From Ficedula albicollis (Eukaryota; Chordata; Aves; Passeriformes; Muscicapidae): DNA of 64,000 nucleotides. A program made the translations under genes and the position numbers. A model generated the notes under the pieces. It was not told where the DNA came from and searched no databases. It saw only the letters and a list, made by a program, of their open reading frames with translations. Numbering within the stretch: the stretch's first letter is position 1; every line of letters starts with the position of its first letter. Positions 53,203 through 64,000 of this stretch are shown here, piece by piece. The stretch lies in the NCBI RefSeq assembly GCF_000247815.1, contig NC_021675.1:65429040-65493039 (forward strand), read 5' to 3'.

Positions 53203-53559
53203 TTTTTGTGTCAAAAGGCTGATGAAGCACCTGGAAGAATACACTTTCATATAAATCACCAGTTAAAAATACTCTTCCCAAGTTTTTATTTTGAAGATTT
53301 AAAGGTTTTCCAGAGTCATGCTGGCTATTGGCAGTGTGGAAATGAGGCACCAAGGGCAGGAGAAAGGGTTTTTGGGGGGTGGCTGATGTTTCCAGCAGTG
53401 CTGGGGGACACACCGTGCTGCTTGCAGGACTCCACCAGAATGGATCTGCAGAGGTGATGGTCTTTGTTTATTTTATAGGCCTCTCTTCATTCTGCAGCCT
53501 GGGCAGAGTCATCTTCAATTGATAGTGGCTCAAAAGCCATTTTTGTGGCCGTTCTTGCA

Positions 53560-53691
53560 ATCACAGAATGGTTTGGGTTGGAAGGAACCTTCAAAGGTGG
53601 TCGAGTCCACACCCCTGCCGTAGCCAGGGACACCTTCCACTGGAGCAGGATGCTCAAAGCCCCACCCAGCCTGGCCTTGAGCACTTGTTCA
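53560..53691 (-). mobile_element. CR1 LINE 3' end, minus orientation (copy one)
   Basis: It starts atcacagaatggtttgggtt and continues ggaaggaaccttcaaagg, ccagggacaccttccac, aaagccccacccagcctggc and cttgagcacttgttcag. This is the antisense CR1 3' terminus, cut to about 130 bases. It lies inside the 1.6-kb duplicated unit. Confidence 0.92.
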
Positions 53692-55224
53692 GTGGTAATT
53701 TCAAAAATGCATTTGTCACTGATCCTTCCCCCCTTTGTCATTTTCGTGTCACCGTTCCCACTGTTTTCCTTCCCTTTCTTCCCTCAGCATCTTAAGGTGG
53801 GTGTTTCTGGACTTTGTGATTTTGGCTTTATTGATAATGTGTGTTGGGTTGGCAGTTTTCTTCTTTTCTTTGGGTTGGCTTCTTTGCTTCATTCCTAGCA
53901 AAAACTGGAGGGAATAGTTTAATGGATCTTGCATTGCACTGTAACAGTCAGCAGATTCAAGAAAAGAAAATTCATGACAGACCACTTTGCACTTCTAGAA
54001 CTTTTGCCTCTGGCAAGGAAACCATTGATTATCTTTCTGAGAATGAATTAGTTTCTTTTCACTCAGATACTCTGTGTCAAAGTAGGCAAAAGCTTGGAAT
54101 ATATACAAATTCAGTGATTGACTTTTATTTTCTATATAACATGCAAAGTCCCGTTCAATATTTAATTTTTAATTTCTCATTACCCTTTTAAAATACAGAA
54201 GTTACATTGTGTTGATACTATTTACCCCACCTATTTCTAGTTTTTAAAAATTGTTTTGCCTTTCATCCATTTTTATTTAACAGACTAAATTTCTTCCCTG
54301 GTGCTCTCAGAGTTACTTTTCTTGAAATACTTATTATCAGCTCTTGAACTGATGGACTAATGGATCATGTAGGCCTTTAGAAGAACTGAAAAGTTAAATA
54401 GCAGGAGTAGCATTGAAGACATAATTAGGTGAGGCATTTGTAGTTTGGGTATGACCTGTAATGAGGAATTCTCCATAATTCCTATTTCCTTCAAAGAAAA
54501 ACTGCTTGATTTTATGTGTGCAGGTCAATACTTAACCCCCACCTGCCATTTGAATATTGCTCAGAATTACTCAGCCTGGTGCCACGTTTGGATGCTGCAG
54601 ATAAAAAAAATATTCTAGAACCTTCAGTGCCTCTCAAGTTCCCCAGTCAGGGAAAAGCTGACATCCTGGTCGGAAGAGATTCAGGGTTTGAATGTTTCAG
54701 ATCTGCATTTCAACATTTGATTGTGCTGTTTGACAGATTAATTGCATTTTTGTTTGCCACCTGCACTTTGTGTTGCATCAGCACAGGCAACACTGCACCA
54801 AGGGTGTGTATCTCCAAGCATTTGTAGTTTAGGTGTGACCTGTAATGAGGAATTCTCCATAATTCCTTTTTTGTGTCAAAAGGCTGATGAAGCACCTGGA
54901 AGAATACACTTTCATATAAATCACCAGTTAAAAATACTCTTCCCAAGTTTTTATTTTGAAGATTTAAAGGTTTTCCAGAGTCATGCTGGCTATTGGCAGT
55001 GTGGAAATGAGGCACCAAGGGCAGGAGAAAGGGTTTTTGGGGGGTGGCTGATGTTTCCAGCAGTGCTGGGGGACACACCGTGCTGCTTGCAGGAATCCAC
55101 CAGAATGGATCTGCAGAGGTGATGGTCTTTGTTTATTTTATAGGCCTCTCTTCATTCTGCAGCCTGGGCAGAGTCATCTTCAATTGATAGTGGCTCAAAA
55201 GCCATTTTTGTGGCCGTTCTTGCA

Positions 55225-55356
55225 ATCACAGAATGGTTTGGGTTGGAAGGAACCTTCAAAGGTGGTCGAGTCCACACCCCTGCCGTAGCCAGGGACACCT
55301 TCCACTGGAGCAGGATGCTCAAAGCCCCACCCAGCCTGGCCTTGAGCACTTGTTCA
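55225..55356 (-). mobile_element. CR1 LINE 3' end, minus orientation (copy two)
   Basis: Identical to the fragment 1665 bases upstream and carried along by the duplication. It is not an independent insertion. Confidence 0.92.
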
Positions 55357-56482
55357 GTGGTAATTTCAAAAATGCATTTGTCACTGATCCTTCCCCCCTT
55401 TGTCATTTTCGTGTCACCGTTCCCACTGTTTTCCTTCCCTTTCTTCCCTCAGCATCTTAAGGTGGGTGTTTCTGGACTTTGTGATTTTGGCTTTATTGAT
55501 AATGTGTGTTGGGTTGGCAGTTTTCTTCTTTTCTTTGGGTTGGCTTCTTTGCTTCATTCCTAGCAAAAACTGGAGGGAATAGTTTAATGGATCTTGCATT
55601 GCACTGTAACAGTCAGCAGATTCAAGAAAAGAAAATTCATGACAGACCACTTTGCACTTCTAGAACTTTTGCCTCTGGCAAGGAAACCATTGATTATCTT
55701 TCTGAGAATGAATTAGTTTCTTTTCACTCAGATACTCTGTGTCAAAGTAGGCAAAAGCTTGGAATATATACAAATTCAGTGATTGACTTTTATTTTCTAT
55801 ATAACATGCAAAGTCCCGTTCAATATTTAATTTTTAATTTCTCATTACCCTTTTAAAATACAGAAGTTACATTGTGTTGATACTATTTACCCCACCTATT
55901 TCTAGTTTTTAAAAATTGTTTTGCCTTTCATCCATTTTTATTTAACAGACTAAATTTCTTCCCTGGTGCTCTCAGAGTTACTTTTCTTGAAATACTTATT
56001 ATCAGCTCTTGAACTGATGGACTAATGGATCATGTAGGCCTTTAGAAGAACTGAAAAGTTAAATAGCAGGAGTAGCATTGAAGACATAATTAGGTGAGGC
56101 ATTTGTAGTTTGGGTATGACCTGTAATGAGGAATTCTCCATAATTCCTATTTCCTTCAAAGAAAAACTGCTTGATTTTATGTGTGCAGGTCAATACTTAA
56201 CCCCCACCTGCCATTTGAATATTGCTCAGAATTACTCAGCCTGGTGCCACGTTTGGATGCTGCAGATAAAAAAAATATTCTAGAACCTTCAGTGCCTCTC
56301 AAGTTCCCCAGTCAGGGAAAAGCTGACATCCTGGTCGGAAGAGATTCAGGGTTTGAATGTTTCAGATCTGCATTTCAACATTTGATTGTGCTGTTTGACA
56401 GATTAATTGCATTTTTGTTTGCCACCTGCACTTTGTGTTGCATCAGCACAGGCAACACTGCACCAAGGGTGTGTATCTCCAA

Positions 56483-56891
56483 AAGACACGTGTTGAAAGG
56501 TCTGATGAATTACAGTTTTCCAAATAACACAGCACTGACACCCTGTAAGATTCCAGGGGGAAGAAGTCTGATATTTGTTTTGCAAACACTATTTTCTTCC
56601 TTTTTTGTGCGCTGTCAGTTTAATTCTTGGTTTTCCCTTGGTTAAGGAAGGAAACAAAGATTGCAGAGGCAATAACGTGGATATGTTGCCTCTCACAAAT
56701 GTCTTTTGTAAATAATTTAGGAAAAGAATCACTTTCCTGCCTTGACTAGAGGACAACTTAGCAAGATTGACTACATTTTAATCATCACATTTGTGCCTTC
56801 AGTTGTTGGAGGTATTGTGTTACATAGTTATAAAGGCTGGCAATTAAAACATAATGTTTCTGCCTCATACAAGACTCACAAACACCTATTT
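56483..56891. other. Short unique spacer between two duplications
   Basis: About 400 bases of single-copy sequence between the 1.6-kb duplication and the poly-G-linked duplication. Nothing was recognised in it. Confidence 0.6.
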
Positions 56892-57241
56892 AAACTTCCT
56901 GGAGATGGCCTGGCTGCATCCAGTGAATTTGTGTTTTGGTACCCAAACACTGAGGGGGTTTTTTGATGTGTCACAGACACAGATGTGTGGATTTATATTG
57001 CTTGTAGTCTGTTCCACTTCATCTGCTCTATGGAGTTAGTGGATGTGGCCTGTGGTGTCTCATCTAGTCCAATATTTCATCTTCAGAAGGAGAAGCTGTT
57101 CAAATGCCCATGGATTTGAGAGGTACCATTTGGCCATTATTGTTCCACTTTTATTTAATGTCTGAAGCATGAGGAACACTTCTTATTTTGCTTTATATAT
57201 CAGTTAAAAAGCTTTTCCTGAAATATAAAATTCATTTAAAA

Positions 57242-57391
57242 ATCATAGAATGAATCATAAAATGCTGTGGGTTGGAGGGGACATTATAGATCTCATTCCA
57301 ATCCCCCTGCCATGGGCAGGGACACGTTCCTACCTTCCACTAGACCAACTGGAAGAAAAAGACGCATCCAGCCTGGCCTTGAACACTTCCA
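57242..57391 (-). mobile_element. CR1 LINE 3' end, minus orientation (copy one)
   Basis: It begins with two octamer-like units, atcatagaatgaatcataaa, then gctgtgggttggagggg, ccccctgccatgggcagg, gcctggccttgaacacttcc. This is the antisense CR1 3' terminus, about 150 bases long, within the duplicated 744-bp unit. Confidence 0.92.
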
Positions 57392-57634
57392 AGATCACTC
57401 TTCTTTCCTCCTTGCCTTCCTCAACGTTCAACACAGTGTTTTATGTTCTTGTTTTGGGAATTGCAACTGTCCTGTGCCTGTACAAAGCCAGTATATGAAT
57501 TATTGTTAGATGCCTGGTTATACCTTCTAAGCAGATCACTCCCTTCTTAAATCATGTCAAGCTCCAAACATGCCAGTTATTCAGCAGAGAGTAAATATTT
57601 ACTTCCTGGAGGTTTTTTTTTTTTTTCATCAAAT

Positions 57635-57986
<352 letters not shown>

Positions 57987-58338
57987 ACAAACTTCCTGGA
58001 GATGGCCTGGCTGCATCCAGTGAATTTGTGTTTTGGTACCCAAACACTGAGGGGGTTTTTTGATGTGTCACAGACACAGATGTGTGGATTTATATTGCTT
58101 GTAGTCTGTTCCACTTCATCTGCTCTATGGAGTTAGTGGATGTGGCCTGTGGTGTCTCATCTAGTCCAATATTTCATCTTCAGAAGGAGAAGCTGTTCAA
58201 ATGCCCATGGATTTGAGAGGTACCATTTGGCCATTATTGTTCCACTTTTATTTAATGTCTGAAGCATGAGGAACACTTCTTATTTTGCTTTATATATCAG
58301 TTAAAAAGCTTTTCCTGAAATATAAAATTCATTTAAAA

Positions 58339-58488
58339 ATCATAGAATGAATCATAAAATGCTGTGGGTTGGAGGGGACATTATAGATCTCATTCCAATC
58401 CCCCTGCCATGGGCAGGGACACGTTCCTACCTTCCACTAGACCAACTGGAAGAAAAAGACGCATCCAGCCTGGCCTTGAACACTTCCA
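58339..58488 (-). mobile_element. CR1 LINE 3' end, minus orientation (copy two)
   Basis: Identical to the fragment 1097 bases upstream and present only because the surrounding 744-bp block is repeated. Confidence 0.92.
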
Positions 58489-58732
58489 AGATCACTCTTC
58501 TTTCCTCCTTGCCTTCCTCAACGTTCAACACAGTGTTTTATGTTCTTGTTTTGGGAATTGCAACTGTCCTGTGCCTGTACAAAGCCAGTATATGAATTAT
58601 TGTTAGATGCCTGGTTATACCTTCTAAGCAGATCACTCCCTTCTTAAATCATGTCAAGCTCCAAACATGCCAGTTATTCAGCAGAGAGTAAATATTTACT
58701 TCCTGGAGGTTTTTTTTTTTTTTCATCAAATG

Positions 58733-61519
58733 ACACAGCTATATTGCCCTTCCCTTTAGTTCAGACATGAAATGACCATTCCCAGGGAGAAATCTCCTTG
58801 TTCAATACACGAACAAGAAAACTCAAGTAAATCCAATGACCTGAGGGTCTGTTGTTTTCATAATGGTCCATGTTGACATGAAATCTGTTCATCTACTTTG
58901 CAGCCTTTGGTATCAAAATATTTGTGCTGTTAAACTGAAGGCAGAAATGATGAAAATGCTGTTGACAAGTCCATATAGTAAACACGAGGGTGGCAATGTA
59001 GGTTATTGTTTTCCAGGAGATTATTAAACCTCAGCTCCATGGGGTTTAATGTGATGGTGCTGACCCAAAATGCAGCAGGTCTTCAGGATCTTCAGCTTTT
59101 CCTTGTCTGGGATGTGATGGTGCAAGAGGCACTCAGGGGAACAGTGGGTGTGGGCTTGTCTGACTGCGTGCTTTCTGTGGGGAAGCACACAGATCTCCCT
59201 CTGTAAATTGGTTTTATTCTCAGCTGGGCAATGGAGATGCTGTGCAGTGATGTCCTGCATGACCCTGCATCCAGCTTGGACCTCAATTTTGGGAGGAGAT
59301 GCACCAGTAAGGGGTTCAGGGGTCATGAAAAGCTGTGAGCCATGTGGTTCTTTGTGAATGTTTTGCTAAGCTTAAAGACTTTTCTGCTCCACTTGTCTTG
59401 AGAGCAGTGTTACAAAGTTAAGGCTACATTTAAACAGCAGGAGGAGGGAGGGCAGAAGTTTGAAGCTGGGTTCCCTGGATGAGGTTTAGTATGAAATGCA
59501 GAAGCAGTGGTTTGTTACAGCAATTCCCACTGATACCAGCAGCCACCAAAGGATGGAGGAGAGAACAGCCAGCAGGAGGACATGGTCCTGAGCTCTGAAC
59601 TTGCCCCTTTTCTGATCAAAGTCCATATGTTTTTATTCTTAGGATATGCTTCAAAACTTGAAGGGTGTTCTTGTGAGACAACTGTGGTATTTTTTTGTTA
59701 TGTTGAGGGAAATCTGTGTGGATTTTCCTAAGTGACTGTGGTGTCTATGATTCCAACTCATGAATTGGTTATGTAAGTCCACACTTTTTCTTTTTAAGTG
59801 ATCAAATCACAAAGTATGTAGGCAGCATAAATCTGTGTATGGAATTATGAGAAATGTCATGAGAATTTTCAGTCTGATACTGCAGACCAGTACAAATGAA
59901 ACCAACTTGGTAACATCAGGACTTAACAAGTCTTTTGCATCAGAAGTGGGACATAGAAATGTTACTTTCCACAGGATGTTTTTTTTTCCTCTCTTGCATC
60001 AACTCACAGAGATGTCAAAATTTGCAAAATCAGGTCATTTTAACCACTGAAGTTAAGAGGAGCAAACCATTAGAATTTCAATGTGGAAACTGCAGGAGAG
60101 ACCAGCTGAGGTTAATCAGGGGAGGATGGCCAAGCTCACTGATTTCTTTTTCAAAGCAGCCCCTAATACCTTGCCTGGCCCTAGTGGGAATGGGGGAAAA
60201 GTCCTCCTTCAAATGTTTTCCTCTGAAGAGAAATCTCTGTAAATTAAAGTTACAGCTGTAGTGGTTTCAGGTACAAATCCCACTTTGGCACAGTGCCCTA
60301 CTACATTCCCCTGCTCAATTCAAGGATTTATGTCTGAAACCTTACCTCTTTTGGGCTGCACTCCTATGATTTGGTCCATGTGGTTTGAGATGATGACCAT
60401 CAAAATCACTAATGTTAAATGCACTTTTAAAAAATCATAAAAAATAAGTGATTAGGAATGCAATGGCCATATTTTTATTCATACTTATGGACAAATATTT
60501 GATAACCTGACCACATTTTTCATCTCTAGGGCAGTTTAATTAAATAAAACAAAATGTAGAAACAATAAATTAGAACTTTATTTAACCCAAGCAAACTTTT
60601 TGCTAAAACAGAAATCAGTTTGCCATCTGTTATAATTGATGGAGGTCTAAATTGTCTTTTTTCATAGGAACATTTAACAGACTGAGCTATATTTAAATCA
60701 CAAGGTTTGTACTTAGAACATCCAGAAATTAGGTTATTATTTATTAAAAGACCCACTGCATTCTGGTTTCAGTAGTGATGAATGCAGGAAGGAAAAACTT
60801 GTTTCCATCATCGAATTTTCAAGTACAATTATTTAGCTGTTCTCGTACAACTACTGCTAAAATGTCATATATATAAATGACTGTATAATCACATTTACAA
60901 AAATGTACCACAGGATGATATTTCTGTGGATGCTGGAAGAGAAGACTCTAGGAAATGCTGCTTAATCTGTGTGGTTGTGGTTTTTAATTGCCCAAACTGG
61001 ACCTTAAATACTAAAAATGGGTATTTTTCTGAATAGCCACCTCATTGTTTGTAGTGATTAGCCCAGATAAGAATTTAAGAAGAGGCCTAGACAACAGTGA
61101 AATTAAATTTTAGAAGCTACACTCTTCTTAAGAGCTGTAATTTTTCTCCCAGTAGGCCTTTAAATGCTACTCACATGCTGCCTTCTAAGTCCCATTATAG
61201 ATGTCAGTGCTCCTTAAGTTTGGCTTTGTTTAAAAAGAAAAAAAACCCCTTCTTTTTGAATGAAACGTGCAAGCAAATCATTAGATTAAATTGCTCAGGA
61301 AGTAATATGTGTAAATTGGATCTGCAGAGTCGTTGCACAGCCTCCAGTAAAATTGGAAATCTAAGGGCATTGTATGTCTGGAAGAGGGGAGAGGCTGCAA
61401 AGGAGGAATTTAGGGATACTGTCCTGGCATGCAGGGATGGTGTTTGGAAAATCAAAGCTCACATTGAGGCTTGAGTATTAAGGGCAAGAAAAAGCTTCTA
61501 CAGCTACAGGGGTAGTATA
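58733..61519. other. Unique non-coding DNA, no gene recognised
   Basis: Single-copy AT-rich sequence. Open frames up to about 125 codons (near 61097-61474) have no recognisable domain. No RNA gene was recognised. Confidence 0.5.
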
Positions 61520-61810
61520 AGGACTGGGAATGTGTTTCTGGGGACATGATGCAGAAGAGGGTGACTGGGAGCAGTCAGCATGAATTTATCACAGATAGAT
61601 CCTGCTGTGTAGGCAGATTCACTTGGGTGGAAACCTGACTGCATTTGGGGATCAGGGGACAGTGGTGGATAATGTTTTCCTCAGTTTGATCAAGGCTTTT
61701 GGCACTTCCACGGTGTTATCCAAGCTGTGTGGTGGGATGGTTGTGTCAGGTGGGCAAGCAGAAGGGTGAAGCTCTGGTTGGATGATGGGGCTCAGAGGTC
61801 ATGTTTGGTG
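61520..61810 (+). mobile_element. Degraded CR1 LINE ORF2 remnant, + orientation
   Basis: The order of fragments fits the sense strand of the CR1 reverse-transcriptase region: agcatgaatttatcacagat, agatcctgctgtg, gtggataatgttttcctcag, tttgatcaaggcttttggca, cttccacggtgttatcc, aagctgtgtggtggg and gatgggg followed by ctcagagg. In intact copies this encodes the residues around FSKAFDTV. Here the frame is broken and many positions differ, so the element is an old inactive fossil. Confidence 0.7.
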
Positions 61811-61999
61811 CCATCTACTCTTTATTTTCCGGAGACAATAGCAAGTGGAGGAGGATCTGTCCTGTTAGAAGATCTTACTCTTTTAACAGTAGGAAATGAA
61901 GGCAGGCAGTGACACTGGAGTGGAACTGCAGCTTTTGACTACAACCAGTATCTCCAGATTTCAAAACCTGTATGTGTGTTTCACTTGTTTAGTTTATAG
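61811..61999. other. Spacer between two CR1 fragments
   Basis: About 190 bases of unique sequence. Nothing was recognised. Confidence 0.5.
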
Positions 62000-62480
62000 A
62001 GTAACAGAATGGTTTGGGTTGAAAAGCCTGTAAAGATCATCTTGTTCCAGCACCCTTGCCATGGGCAGGGACACCTTCCACTAGACCAGGCTGCTCAAAG
62101 CTCCATCCAACCTGGCCTTGAACACTTCCAGGGATGGGGCAGCTGCAGCTTCTCAGAGCAACTTGTTCCAGTGTCTCACCACCCTCACAGTAAAGAATTC
62201 CTTCCTTATATCTAGTCTAAAACTACTCTCTGTCAATTTGAAGCCATTCCCCCTTGTCCTGTCACTCCATGTCTTTGTCCAAAGTCCCTCCCCAGATTTC
62301 TGGAAGCCCCTTTAGTCACTGGAAGGTGCTCCAAGGTGCCCCTGGAGCCTTCTGTTCCCCAGGCTGAACACCCCCAGCTCTCTCAGCCTGTCCCTACAGC
62401 AGAGATGATCCAGACCTCTGATCATCTTTGTGGCCTCCTCTGGACTCTGGATCCAGCAGATCCATGTTGTTCTCTTGGAA
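62000..62480 (-). mobile_element. CR1 LINE 3' portion, minus orientation
   Basis: The longest antisense CR1 of its subfamily in the window. It starts gagtaacagaatggtttggg and passes through ccatgggcagggacacc, agaccaggctgctcaaagc, cctggccttgaacacttcc, agggatggggcagctgcagc, cagtgtctcaccaccctc, cattcccccttgtcctgtc, ctggaaggtgctccaagg, cccccagctctctcagcc and cttgttgtggcct-like text near 62425 (cttgtgg variants), to about 62480. The 5' part is missing. Confidence 0.93.
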
Positions 62481-64000
62481 GCTCTGTCAGCATTCAGGGA
62501 AACTGAGAGCTTGTATTAACCAATCATTAGTCAAGGTCTGAAATAAGAGCAAGGTGTCAGGTTCTGCTAAGCCCTTGTGGAAAGATGGGACAAGTCCACA
62601 CGACTGTGCTGCCCTCACCTGACTGTGGGCAAATGGGTAAATCCTGGTGGGAGGTTGGCTGCAGGAGCAGCAAGCTCTGGAGCTCAGAGGGATTTTCCTG
62701 GAAAAGATTGCTCCATGGCAGAAACCATCCCCTTCTGCTTTCTGAGACTGATGTCAGCAAAAAGGCCAATTTTTCATCGTGTAAATCGCTGTTTATAGCT
62801 CGCATTTTTCCCCCATCATCTTGCCTATAGCTAATTTGTAATGGGAGAGAGAGTTTAGCCAAGAGAATGTGTGGTAGAAGGTTGTTCTTATTATCTGTAT
62901 TTTGCTAAAAATCAGAACAAATTACCAAGACAGTTGATTTTAAGGCAGGCATTAACTGGGGCTGGGTACAGCACTGATTTAAACATTTATTTTATGATGG
63001 CATATGTTATTCCAATAGCTGTAGCAAGCATTTTAATAAAATATGGATTTATTTTACTGAAAATCTTTCAAAGTTTTAGTACAGCTGTGAGCTGAAGTTT
63101 ATTTTGGCAGACTCAACTGTCCTGTCCTCTACATTAAATGTTTAATTGAATCCCTCTAGTCTTTCAGTTTAACATCCTGAAAACCATGGTCTGAATAACA
63201 GTGATACTGTTGTTTCGTGTTCATAATTATTTAAAGAGCTATGCAAAACAAAAATTAGCTCGTGTTAATGTCATTTTACATAGTAAATAGTTAAAGATGT
63301 AATTGGAAAATAGCAAGTGGAGGTCTTGCATACTTGGATGGCAAATCTTCATTGATTACAGGAACTGGCTTGGTCCCTAAAGGAAAAAGAGACTTCTCAG
63401 TTTTCCCAATAGATTGAAAAACAGAAAAATTGGTTGAGGAAATTGTTGACCTATACACAGTTCACACTTACTTTACGTGCCATAACTATTGCAGAAGTGG
63501 AAGTGTGTGTTGTGCTGCTCAGGTCCCAGGAAAATATTTGATTATCTTTTTAATCCAGTAAGTGTTTTGTGCAATTAATAGCAGCCCTGTGGGGGAGGAT
63601 GAGGAGTCAACTTTGTGGCAGATTTTGGTTTAAGCTGGAATCAGACCTGTGTGTCTGGACCTGAGGGGTGGGATGTCCATGGCACAGGGCATGGTGAGTT
63701 AAACATGTGCAGATCTTTGCTGGGTAAAAATTAAGGATGAGAGAAGAGCACAGGCAGATGGAGGCACTGACATCTATTATTGATGGGTATGGTTGTGATT
63801 GGAGTACAGTTACACAGATTGCTAAAAGCTCAGAGCTGAGATAGCCATCTCATAGGAAGCAGGATTGTCTTACACCCGCTGTGTTTAGTTCTTTTGTACA
63901 ACATGGGTATATCTGGCATTAAAAAATAAATGTATAAACCACACTGGGGTTGACAGTCTTTTCTTGATTCTAACAACAGTAGGTTTTTTTTGGTGGTGTA
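62481..64000. other. Unique non-coding DNA, no gene recognised
   Basis: Single-copy sequence to the end of the window. No repeat family, RNA gene or plausible exon was recognised. Confidence 0.5.

Larger units (their letters stand above)
53203..56482. repeat. 1.6-kb near-identical tandem duplication with a 50-base templated junction
   Basis: Copy one is 53203-54817 and copy two is 54868-56482, an exact offset of 1665 bases. I found one substitution between them (53428-53437 aggactccac versus aggaatccac 1665 bases later). The 50 bases between the copies (54818-54867) are themselves a copy of 54434-54482 from inside the unit, with two substitutions. Each copy carries a CR1 fragment. Either a recent template-switch duplication or an assembly false duplication of two haplotypes would fit. 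Confidence 0.95.

Overview
The window looks like gene-poor nuclear DNA of a bird, most likely a songbird. The main evidence is a set of fragments of CR1, the dominant avian LINE. Several begin on the + strand with the reverse complement of the CR1 3' terminal octamer (catagaat or cacagaat) followed by the conserved block reading tggtttgggttggaagg. Others run on the + strand and end in gtgattc or gattctctat. The rest is AT-rich, mostly single-copy sequence with short poly-A/T runs, few CpGs and no long open frames outside low-complexity DNA. I see no bacterial, phage or plasmid features, no CRISPR array, no rRNA or tRNA gene that I can recognise, no retroviral LTR or gag/pol/env block, and no complete protein-coding gene. 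The window is best read as intergenic DNA or the inside of one or more large introns.

Layout. 1-18.6 kb is mostly unique DNA with two short tandem duplications (68-213, 10341-10478), one splice-bounded open segment that could be an exon (4206-4320), and a very diverged possible CR1 piece near 13 kb. 18.6-21.4 kb has a CR1 fragment and an AT microsatellite. 21.4-22.5 kb is a 0.5 kb tandem duplication with a 71-bp partial copy at the junction. 22.5-45 kb is unique DNA with CR1 fragments at 27.0, 33.2, 37.1 and 44.4 kb and several two-copy short repeats. 45.0-46.7 kb is a GC-rich CR1 copy split by an uninterrupted run of 814 G. 46.7-53.2 kb is unique. 53.2-56.5 kb is a 1.6 kb near-identical tandem duplication. 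56.9-58.7 kb is a 744-bp direct duplication separated by a run of 350 G. 58.7-64 kb is unique DNA plus two more CR1 fragments.

The most striking structure is the pair of pure poly-G tracts. Each sits between two direct copies of the sequence next to it, in the form A-B-(G)n-B-C, with B of 26 bp in one and 744 bp in the other. This is what two overlapping contig ends joined through a G-filled gap would look like, so an assembly or sequencing artefact is the leading explanation. The two other large tandem duplications are close to identical and may also be false duplications or very recent events. I did not find a convincing new biological system here. The possible exons are hypotheses from splice-like signals and open frames only.
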